A stretch of DNA of 37,605 nucleotides from an uncultured Acidimicrobiales bacterium. GTDB lineage: Bacteria > Actinomycetota > Acidimicrobiia > Acidimicrobiales > SZUA-35. The position numbers were made by a program, and so were the translations under genes. The notes under the pieces were generated by a model. The model did no database searches and was not told the DNA's origin. It saw nothing but the letters and a program-made list of their open reading frames with translations. Numbering within the stretch: the stretch's first letter is position 1; each line of letters opens with the position of its first letter. Of this stretch, positions 31,977-37,605 are shown piece by piece. Location: NCBI GenBank assembly GCA_937925335.1, contig CALEWY010000141.1, positions 1-37,605 of the forward strand, written 5' to 3'.

Positions 31977-33674
31977 GTGATCGATCCGTGGGAGCTCGTG
32001 CTCACGCATGAGCGATCTGCTGGCGACGCTGAGCGACAGAGTCGAGGTGCGTTCTACACGCCTCGACCCGTTGTGGAAGCCATCGCCGCGTTGGCGATTA
32101 CTGAGGACTGGCTGCCAGAGGTGGTCATCGATCCGACGTGTGGCGCCGGAGCGTTTCTTCTCGGCGCGCTCGATCGCCTCGTCGAGCTCGGGATCGCCCC
32201 GATCGATGCGTTGGCGCGGGTGCGCGGTATCGACCTCGACGCTGGGGCGATCGCTGCATCTCGTGCCGCGCTGCAAGCGTGGGCCGAAGCGAACGGGTGC
32301 GGTCGTGAGGTGGAGCTCGATGGAGCCAACCTCGTCGTTGGCGACGGCCTCGGTTGCGCCGCAGCCGCTGATCTGGTTGGCAACAACGACTCCGGGCGGC
32401 TGCTCGTGCTTGGCAACCCTCCGTTTGCAACACCGCTGAAGGGGTCGCCGCTGCCCGACGGCGCGCACGACTATCGGCGATCACACGGTGACGTTCTCGG
32501 CCCGTACGCCGACCTTGCGGCTGTCCATCTCGCCGCCGCTGTCGAGGCATGCGCCGACGGCGACCGAGTCGTCATGGTGCTTCCGCAGTCGCTCGTGTCG
32601 TCTCGCGACGTTGCCGGGTTGAGGGAGTCGCTGTTGTCGACATCGCCGGCGAGCGCAGCGTGGGCAACGTCCGAGCTCGTGTTCGACGCAAACGTCCGAG
32701 TGTGGGCGCCAGTGCTGGAGGTTGGCGGCCAGCCCGTCGACGACCGCTCCTGGTCGGCACTGTTGGCCGATTCACTCGGCGGCCCGATCGTCGATCTCGA
32801 CGGCCAACCTCTCGGCACTCTCATCACCGCCACCGCCGGGTTCCGAGACGAGTACTACGGCCTCGCCGCCGCCTGCATCGAGTTCCCCGAACGCCCTGCG
32901 ATAGCAGAGGGTCCTGAGCTGTATCGATTGGTGACGGTTGGTGCGCTGGATCCGTTGTGGTCGTGGTGGGGGCATCGGCCGATCACGTTTGCGAAGAAGA
33001 GCTGGGACCGTCCGGTCATCGATCCGTCGATGCTCGAGCGGAAGGTGAGCCGATGGTTCGAGCGCCAGCGTTCACCGAAGGTCCTGCTTCCAACACAGTC
33101 CAAGGTGTTCGAGCCGGTCGTCGACCTCGACGGTTCGATGGTTCCGGTCACCCCGTTGATCTCGATTCAGCTCGAACGCGGCAATCGGGAGAGCGACAGT
33201 CTCGAAGGTGCCGTGCTCGAAGGTGCCGTGCTCGAAGGTGGGAGCGACAGGGGTGCCCCGCCGCTCGATGATGGTGAGGCGCTCACGCTCGAGATGGTGG
33301 CGGCGATGTTGTTGGCGCCGCCGCTCGTTGCGTGGGCTCGACGGCGCTGGTTCGGCGCAGCCCTGTCTGTATCGGCGATCAAGATCCCGGCGTCAGCCGT
33401 TGCTGAGCTGCCGATGCCGTCCGATCTCGCTTTGTGGCGGCGGGCCGCTGGCTTGATCGAGTCGTCGCGGGTGCACTCTCGAGAAGCAGTCGATGACGGC
33501 GCTGACATCGGCGAGGAGAACAACGCGGCCGATGTTGCGGCGCTCGTTGACGAGGTCGCTCAATTGATGATGAGCGCCTACGGACTCGACCCGAACGCAC
33601 TGGAGTCCGAAGAGTTGTTGTCGTGGTGGCGAGATCGCTTGCCGGCACCACCAGTGCTCCCAACAAGTGAGTGA
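31977..33674 (+). CDS. orphan N6-adenine DNA methyltransferase
   Basis: The 565-residue protein shows the gamma-class MTase arrangement: motif X GAFYTPRPVVEAIA (24-37), motif I VIDPTCGAGAFLLGALD (50-66), an acidic GIDLDAGAI (motif II), and motif IV VLGNPPF (NPPF 147-150). The C-terminal half is a probable DNA-recognition domain. This is the layout of type I HsdM/type IIG modification enzymes (TaqI-like). No restriction endonuclease or specificity subunit lies beside it, so it appears solitary. A 15-bp in-frame repeat (33201-33240) produces LEGAVLEGAVLEGG at about residue 409. The start is GTG 31977, 25 bp after the helicase stop, suggesting co-transcription. Confidence 0.85.
   Translation: MIDPWELVLTHERSAGDAERQSRGAFYTPRPVVEAIAALAITEDWLPEVVIDPTCGAGAFLLGALDRLVELGIAPIDALARVRGIDLDAGAIAASRAALQAWAEANGCGREVELDGANLVVGDGLGCAAAADLVGNNDSGRLLVLGNPPFATPLKGSPLPDGAHDYRRSHGDVLGPYADLAAVHLAAAVEACADGDRVVMVLPQSLVSSRDVAGLRESLLSTSPASAAWATSELVFDANVRVWAPVLEVGGQPVDDRSWSALLADSLGGPIVDLDGQPLGTLITATAGFRDEYYGLAAACIEFPERPAIAEGPELYRLVTVGALDPLWSWWGHRPITFAKKSWDRPVIDPSMLERKVSRWFERQRSPKVLLPTQSKVFEPVVDLDGSMVPVTPLISIQLERGNRESDSLEGAVLEGAVLEGGSDRGAPPLDDGEALTLEMVAAMLLAPPLVAWARRRWFGAALSVSAIKIPASAVAELPMPSDLALWRRAAGLIESSRVHSREAVDDGADIGEENNAADVAALVDEVAQLMMSAYGLDPNALESEELLSWWRDRLPAPPVLPTSE
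33201..33240 (+). repeat. 15-bp tandem repeat inside the methyltransferase gene
   Basis: CTCGAAGGTGCCGTG occurs exactly twice (33201-33215, 33216-33230), followed by a 10-bp partial copy (33231-33240). The unit is a multiple of three, so a copy-number change would lengthen or shorten the protein by LEGAV without a frameshift. Confidence 0.9.
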
Positions 33675-33723
33675 AACGAATCCTGTTTCTCGAAACCTGA
33701 CTCGTTCGGTAGGCTTTCCGGCT

Positions 33724-34932
33724 ATGTCCGATCTCAACCCTCTCCAGCGCCCCGAACGCGCTGGTCCGCCGATTCCGGCGTCGGGTGGTTGGTCTGATGG
33801 CGACCCTGTTGCCTGGCGCAAGTTCGCCACCGTCTGCGAGAACCGCTGCTTCGCCCTCGAGGGGGGCGGCGTGCTCGATCGCATCGACCTTGCGTATGAA
33901 ACCTGGGGCGAACTGAACGCCTCGGCCTCAAATGCCGTCTTGCTGTGTCATGCCCTCACCGGCGATGCGCACGCAGCAGGTCCGAGCGGCGCCGGCCAGC
34001 CAACGGCCGGCTGGTGGGACGAGCTGATCGGGCCCGGCAAGGCACTCGATACCGACCGTTACTTCGTGGTGTGTGTCAACGTGCTGGGCGGCTGCCAAGG
34101 CAGCACCGGGCCAGCATCGATCAACCCGTCGACCGGCAAGCCCTACGGCTCGACCTTCCCGGTCGTGTCGGTTCGCGACATCGTCCGAACCCAAGCCATG
34201 CTCGCCGATCGGCTTGGCGTCTGGCGTTGGATGAGCGTCATCGGCGGTTCGATGGGTGGGATGCAGTCGCTCGAGTGGGCCGTCATGTATCCCGATCGGG
34301 TCGCCTCGATGGCCACGATCGCGTCGGCCGCTGCGGCGAGCCCGCTGCAGATCGGGTGGAGTGAAACCGGGCGCCTGGCAATCGCGAACGACGCGAAGTG
34401 GAACGGTGGCGATTACTACGACGCCGAGGCGGGGGAGGGGCCCCATGAAGGCCTCATGCTCGCCCGACGGATCGCGCAGATTCACTACCGAGCCGACCAG
34501 TCCTACGCCGACCGGTTCGGACGGGCCGTTGTCGACAAACTCGACGGCTTCAAATACTGGGATCGCTTTCAGATCGAGAGCTACCTCGATTACCACGGCG
34601 AGAAGCTCGCTCGACGGTTCGACGCCAACTCCTATCTCGTCCTCAACAAGGCGATGGACTTGCACGACGTTGGCCGAGGCCGTGGCGGTCTGGCCAAAGC
34701 GCTCGCTCGCATCAAGACACCAACGCTCGTGGCAACGGTCGACAGCGACATGCTCTATACCCCTCGCCAACAAGTTGAGCTGCGCGATCTCATCACCGAA
34801 GGTGGTGCTCCGGTCGAGTTCGTCGAGATCACATCCGATCACGGGCACGACGGTTTCCTCATCGAGTTCGATCAGCTCAACCCGATCCTGGGTGATTTCG
34901 TGTCGAACATCGACAAGACCCTCTCGCACTGA
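33724..34932 (+). CDS. metX: homoserine O-acetyltransferase
   Basis: The 402-residue alpha/beta hydrolase-fold acyltransferase has LAYETWGELNASASNAVLLCHALTGDAHAAG (about 57-85), the nucleophile Ser176 in GGSMGGMQ, and the acid/base end TVDSDMLYTPRQQ and DHGHDGFLIE. It acetylates (or succinylates) homoserine as the first committed step to methionine. ATG 33724 is chosen; the longer frame adds 19 residues that overlap the spacer after the methyltransferase. The only spacer is 49 bp and I see no SAM riboswitch in it. It is followed 6 bp later by a DNA glycosylase gene, probably in the same transcript. Confidence 0.94.
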   Translation: MSDLNPLQRPERAGPPIPASGGWSDGDPVAWRKFATVCENRCFALEGGGVLDRIDLAYETWGELNASASNAVLLCHALTGDAHAAGPSGAGQPTAGWWDELIGPGKALDTDRYFVVCVNVLGGCQGSTGPASINPSTGKPYGSTFPVVSVRDIVRTQAMLADRLGVWRWMSVIGGSMGGMQSLEWAVMYPDRVASMATIASAAAASPLQIGWSETGRLAIANDAKWNGGDYYDAEAGEGPHEGLMLARRIAQIHYRADQSYADRFGRAVVDKLDGFKYWDRFQIESYLDYHGEKLARRFDANSYLVLNKAMDLHDVGRGRGGLAKALARIKTPTLVATVDSDMLYTPRQQVELRDLITEGGAPVEFVEITSDHGHDGFLIEFDQLNPILGDFVSNIDKTLSH

Positions 34933-34938
34933 TATCCC

Positions 34939-35733
34939 GTGCCCGAGGGAGTCGAGATCGAGATCTACCGAGTTGGGGCGGAAGCCGCGCTCGACCGTGA
35001 GATCACATCGATCGAGACGCCCGACTCGTGGTTCTTGAAGGGCGGAGCAACCCCAGAAGCCGTTCGTGATGCGTTGGTTGGCGAACACTTCGTCGCCGCC
35101 CGCCGACGAGGCAAGCTTTTGATCTTGGACGGGGCCGACGATGGTGTGCGCCTCGGTCTGCGGTTTGGGATGACTGGCCGATTGATCGTCGACGACGAAG
35201 CATCGATCGATTACCTCGAGTATTCGAGCCAACGCAACGAAGCCGAGTGGGATCGGTTCGTGATCCACTTCGCCGACGGTGGTGACCTGCGTATCCGTGA
35301 CCCGAGGCGGCTCGGCGGAGTGTCGCTCGACCCTGATGAAGAAGCGCTCGGTGTCGACGCGTTCGTGATCAAACCTCGGCAACTTCGGGAGCAAGTGCTC
35401 GTTGGCGACACGGCGTTGAAAGCTCGTCTGCTCGATCAGAAGCGGGTTGCCGGGATTGGAAACCTCATCGCTGATGAAACGCTGTGGCGGGCAAAGATCG
35501 ATCCGGCCCGCCCTGCCGGCTCGCTCGACGACCGTGAAGCCGGGCGACTGTTGCGCCAGCTTCGAAAGGTCTTGGCCGACTTCACAAGAGACGGCGGCTC
35601 GCACACCGGGCGGCTGCAGGACCAGCGCGTTCGAGGTGGTCGGTGCCCGATCTGCAAGGCCGACCTCGACCGGCGAGAAATTGGTGGACGAACCACGTTC
35701 TCTTGCCCCCGCCATCAGCCCGTGAGCGGGTAA
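34939..35733 (+). CDS. Fpg/Nei family DNA glycosylase with CCCH zinc finger
   Basis: The 264-residue protein begins PEGVEIEIYR, giving the catalytic N-terminal Pro2 and Glu3 of the Fpg/Nei family. It contains ARRRGKLLIL (the lysine that contacts DNA phosphate), the helix-two-turn-helix DQKRVAGIGNLIADETLWRAKIDP, and a C-terminal zinc finger with Cys236, Cys239, Cys256 and His259. The usual finger is CCCC; here the last ligand is His. The family removes oxidised bases and nicks the abasic site. PEGVE rather than PELPEVE points to the Nei/actinobacterial subgroup. The start is GTG 34939 (GTG CCC GAG). The gene follows metX by 6 bp. Confidence 0.88.
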   Translation: MPEGVEIEIYRVGAEAALDREITSIETPDSWFLKGGATPEAVRDALVGEHFVAARRRGKLLILDGADDGVRLGLRFGMTGRLIVDDEASIDYLEYSSQRNEAEWDRFVIHFADGGDLRIRDPRRLGGVSLDPDEEALGVDAFVIKPRQLREQVLVGDTALKARLLDQKRVAGIGNLIADETLWRAKIDPARPAGSLDDREAGRLLRQLRKVLADFTRDGGSHTGRLQDQRVRGGRCPICKADLDRREIGGRTTFSCPRHQPVSG

Positions 35734-35766
35734 GTTCAAGGGAATGCGCGGAACGGACTCCCTTCG

Positions 35767-36246
35767 ATGATCGGATCTTCATCGATGATCGAACTCAGCG
35801 TGCCTGTCGCAACGGCCGGGCTCTTCGCCCAAGATCAGACCGAACGCCAGGTCACCACCCTGATCATCGTGCTGATCGTGGTTGCGTTGCTGTTGGCGAC
35901 GCTCACCGCATGGTTCTGGCATCACACCGATCCTCGTCGTCGAGCGTTCCGAGAGGCTGAGGCTCGTCGAGAAGAGCTCGATACCGAAGTGACCCGTCGC
36001 AACGAAGGCTCACTTGCCGCCCAGCGTGATGCCGAGATGCGAGAAGCCAATGCCTCGTTGCTCGCTCGAGAGCGCCGAGCTGAATCTGCTCGGACGGATG
36101 AGCGTGCGCCGCAGCGGCGCAATGGTGATGCAGGTGGCCGTGCTGAGCAAGCGATCGACCAGACCGACGACGGCGGCCTGAGCGCCGACGAATGGATCCG
36201 CCTCACCGGGCCGGCGCCGAAACGAAACCCCGGAGCCGGGGCCTGA
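35767..36246 (+). CDS. single-pass membrane protein with charged coiled-coil-like region
   Basis: The 159-residue protein has a polar N-terminus, one hydrophobic helix (about 30-49: LIIVLIVVALLLATLTAWFW), then a long highly charged helix-forming segment rich in Arg/Glu/Ala (about 56-110) and a flexible tail with GLSADEWIRLTGP. The cytoplasmic side is probably the charged C-terminus. It matches no domain I know. ATG 35767 is the longest start; ATG 35785 is an alternative. It precedes the tRNA gene and the mobile segment, so it may be the last core gene before the integration site. Confidence 0.6.
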   Translation: MIGSSSMIELSVPVATAGLFAQDQTERQVTTLIIVLIVVALLLATLTAWFWHHTDPRRRAFREAEARREELDTEVTRRNEGSLAAQRDAEMREANASLLARERRAESARTDERAPQRRNGDAGGRAEQAIDQTDDGGLSADEWIRLTGPAPKRNPGAGA

Positions 36247-36305
36247 ACCCACCTGGATAACTTCAGTGTGAACACCGGCGAGCATCGCTATGCTTGCCGA
36301 CTCCT

Positions 36306-36381
36306 GCGGACGTAGCTCAGTTGGTAGAGCATCACCTTGCCAAGGTGAGGGTCGCCAGTTCGAATCTGGTCGTCCGCTCCA
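36306..36381 (+). tRNA. tRNA-Gly (anticodon GCC)
   Basis: The cloverleaf is complete: acceptor GCGGACG/CGTCCGC, D arm GCTC-AGTTGGTA-GAGC, anticodon arm TCACC-TTGCCAA-GGTGA with anticodon GCC, T arm GCCAG-TTCGAAT-CTGGT, discriminator T, and an encoded CCA at 36379-36381. A strong terminator follows. The adjacent truncated integrase suggests that the 3' end is an attachment site. Confidence 0.96.
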
Positions 36382-36396
36382 CATAATCCCTGGTCA

Positions 36397-36427
36397 GAGG
36401 CCCGCTCCGGCGGGCCTCTTTCAGTTT
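36397..36427 (+). terminator. intrinsic terminator after tRNA-Gly
   Basis: GAGGCCCGC (36397-36405) and GCGGGCCTC (36410-36418) pair perfectly over 9 bp with a TCCG loop. They are followed by TTTCAGTTTT, a proper T-rich tract. Confidence 0.93.
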
Positions 36428-36436
36428 TCGGGCTCG

Positions 36437-36462
36437 CGCTCTACTATTTCGCTCTACTATGT
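36437..36462 (+). repeat. 13-bp tandem duplication at the integrase start
   Basis: CGCTCTACTAT plus two bases occurs at 36437-36449 and 36450-36462, the second copy overlapping the ATG of the truncated integrase. It may be part of an attachment or leader region. Confidence 0.6.
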
Positions 36463-36695
36463 CTTCCGATTCGAGCCCCGGAACAACGCCCAAAGCGTCA
36501 ATAGCGTCTTCCAGAGCGGATAACTCGAACCGCCGAAAGCGCGGATCTGGCGGCGTGAAGAACGTTCGTGATGGCGTCTGGCGAGTCGATGTCGAGGTCG
36601 ATCGCGACGCAGTGACCGGCAAACGCCGTCGAGTTTCTCGCACCGTTCACGGAACCAGAGCTGACCCGCCCTCTGTCGGACCGGTATTTGGCTGA
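36459..36695 (+). pseudogene. tyrosine recombinase (phage integrase), N-terminal fragment
   Basis: The frame begins with a polar leader and then GGVKNVRDGVWRVDVEVDRDAVTGKRRRVSRTVHGTR. This is the N-terminal arm-binding domain (AP2-like) of actinobacterial tyrosine integrases. Homology stops at about base 36660, where IS3-derived sequence begins, and the frame ends at 36695. Core-binding and catalytic domains are missing, so it is nonfunctional. Position directly downstream of tRNA-Gly is classical for an integrated element. ATG 36459 is preserved. Confidence 0.8.
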
Positions 36696-37440
36696 TGTTG
36701 ATCTCGCTGTCGAGATCTTCGACATTCATGAAGCGTCGCTGAGGACCTACGGGGCGCCGCGAGTGTTGGGTCAGCTCCGTCATAAACACGGCCGTCGTGT
36801 CGGCTGCAAACGCGTGGCGCGGGTGATGGCCGAATGCGGTCTGGTTGGAGCGCATGGCCGTAAGAAATGGCGGTCGGGGAAGAAAACGGGTGCGGCTCCT
36901 GGCCCGGATCTGATCGGCCGTGAGTTCAGCGCTGAGCGTTCCGATGAGCGTTGGGTGGCGGACGTCACCGAGTTCGGATGTTTGGACGGGAAACTGTTCC
37001 TGGCTGGGATTCTGGATCTTCATGACCGGGGGTTGGCGGGCTGGTCGATGTCGAATCGTCAGACCGCTGACATCGTGGTGAACGCGTTAGTGATGGCGCT
37101 CGCACGGCGCGACCCGGCTGGCGAGTTGATTCATCACGCGGATCGTGGGACTCAATACACGTCGTTGCAGACAGCGACGGCGTTGTCGGATTGGGGTGTC
37201 ACGCCGTCGTTCGGAGCGACCGGGGTGTGTTGGGACAACGCGACGATGGAATCGACATGGGCGACCATCAAACGCGAGATCCGTCACATCTACGGCGATT
37301 GGGAATCAATGACGCGCAGCCGGGTGCGTACGGTGTTGTTCGACTACATCGAGACGTTCTACAACCGTCGTAGACATCAAGCCCGTCTCGGTCACCGAAC
37401 ACCGGCCGAGACCTACGCTGCTTCAACCGAAGCAGCCTGA
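36688..37440 (+). CDS. IS3-family transposase OrfB, 5'-truncated
   Basis: The 250-residue product has an HTH_21 region (IHEASLRTYGAPRVLGQLRHKHGRRVGCKRVARVMAECGL), then an rve/DDE catalytic core with the first Asp in RWVADVTEFG, the second in IHHADRGTQYTS, the Glu in NATMESTWATIKREI, and a normal C-terminus (YNRRRHQARLGHRTPAETYA). These are the IS3-family orfB signatures. The start shown is TTG 36688. Homologous sequence seems to extend a little upstream to about 36661 (LTRPLSDRYL), where it joins integrase sequence. The orfA gene and left terminal repeat are absent, so the element is probably immobile although the catalytic domain looks intact. Confidence 0.88.
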   Translation: MADVDLAVEIFDIHEASLRTYGAPRVLGQLRHKHGRRVGCKRVARVMAECGLVGAHGRKKWRSGKKTGAAPGPDLIGREFSAERSDERWVADVTEFGCLDGKLFLAGILDLHDRGLAGWSMSNRQTADIVVNALVMALARRDPAGELIHHADRGTQYTSLQTATALSDWGVTPSFGATGVCWDNATMESTWATIKREIRHIYGDWESMTRSRVRTVLFDYIETFYNRRRHQARLGHRTPAETYAASTEAA

Positions 37441-37453
37441 AACCACACAAACT

Positions 37454-37470
37454 CGTGTCCACCGAACCGG
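37454..37470. mobile_element. probable right end of the IS3-family element
   Basis: CGTGTCCACCGAACCGG, 14 bp beyond the OrfB stop, resembles the terminal inverted repeat of many actinobacterial IS3 elements (GTGTCCAC..AACCGGG). No matching left end (reverse complement) is found near 36640-36690, consistent with loss of the 5' part of the element. Confidence 0.5.
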
Positions 37471-37477
37471 GATGCTC

Positions 37478-37605
37478 CTATAGATCGTCAAGGGATTTCT
37501 GGAGTGCGTTCATGTCGGCTCGGAGGGTGTGGAAGACCTCTCGTGCGGCGTAGCGCTTCAGGCATCGCATGATGTCGGGTCGAGAGAGACCTTCAGCGGT
37601 TCTGC
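37478..37605 (-). mobile_element. IS110-family transposase, C-terminal end (partial)
   Basis: Reading the minus strand into the window gives AEGLSRPDIMRCLKRYAAREVFHTLRAD, which matches the conserved C-terminus of IS110-family (Piv/MooV) transposases (EGLS..EAIRCLKRYxAREVY). It ends at TAG 37480-37478. The sequence after the stop, TAGGAGCATC, is the typical IS110 end, so the element abuts the IS3 right end. The rest of the gene lies beyond the window. Confidence 0.82.

Noticed and set aside
30674..32005. Minus-strand frame of 443 codons across the DEAD-box gene
   Set aside because: The plus strand encodes every helicase motif. The minus product is rich in Asp/Val/His and has no domain.
33675..33723. 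SAM riboswitch before metX
   Set aside because: The gap to the methyltransferase gene is only 49 bp and shows no conserved SAM-aptamer helices.
33928..35739. Minus-strand frame of 603 codons across metX and the glycosylase gene
   Set aside because: Both plus genes have complete catalytic motifs, and the antisense frame arises from high-GC codon bias.

Overview
The window is high-GC bacterial chromosome. Gene content and style point to an actinobacterium, most likely class Acidimicrobiia (Ilumatobacter-like): a CarD transcription factor, a DUF3039 protein, DUF2510-RDD membrane proteins, MurA with Asp at the fosfomycin-Cys position, a DUF1800/DUF1501 pair, and surface lipoproteins with long Thr/Pro/Ala linkers. 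Starts are often GTG or TTG. The lineage is an inference; the window holds no rRNA.

Layout. 1-211 is a remnant of an IS256-family transposase. 201-1832 holds two tandem small membrane paralogs, a solo winged-helix protein and a tail-anchored J-domain protein. 1925-7690 holds a Ser/Thr-rich membrane protein, an M20 peptidase, 5-formyl-THF cyclo-ligase, a lipoprotein alpha/beta hydrolase and a divergent HSL-family esterase. 7703-10114 is a thiol/redox island: rhodanese and a peroxiredoxin on the minus strand, facing a DsbB-like, TlpA-like and DUF3039 operon on the plus strand. 10372-15243 holds a luciferase-like monooxygenase, galE, two RDD proteins and carD. 15592-24080 holds a metallo-beta-lactamase-fold protein lacking its metal motif, the DUF1501/DUF1800 pair, an acyl-CoA dehydrogenase, an MFS transporter and lgt. 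On the minus strand of 24077-29985 lie a membrane Asp-box protein coupled to an ECF sigma factor, murA, an APH-family kinase and a serine hydrolase. 30100-36246 holds a class III cyclase, a DEAD-box helicase, an orphan N6-adenine methyltransferase, metX, an Fpg/Nei-type glycosylase and a small membrane protein. The right end (36306-37605) is tRNA-Gly(GCC) followed by a truncated integrase, a 5'-truncated IS3 transposase and the end of an IS110 transposase.

Most notable is the peroxiredoxin at 8083-8544. An in-frame UGA sits exactly where the peroxidatic cysteine belongs (PxxxTPG-UGA-T). Both halves are in frame and well conserved, and a stem-loop matching the bacterial SECIS pattern follows the UGA. 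I read it as a selenocysteine peroxiredoxin that ordinary gene calling would split into two fragments. Other points of interest are the sigma factor/Asp-box propeller pair with an 8-nt overlap, the metal-site-less MBL protein, the methyltransferase with an in-frame 15-bp tandem repeat, and several unexplained short tandem repeats between genes.

How genes work together: Lgt would lipidate the lipoproteins encoded here (the 5344-6654 hydrolase and the DUF1800 protein). The DsbB- and TlpA-like pair handles extracytoplasmic thiols, while the selenoperoxiredoxin and rhodanese handle cytoplasmic peroxide and sulfur. MurA and GalE supply the cell envelope, and MetX and the cyclo-ligase serve methionine and one-carbon metabolism.
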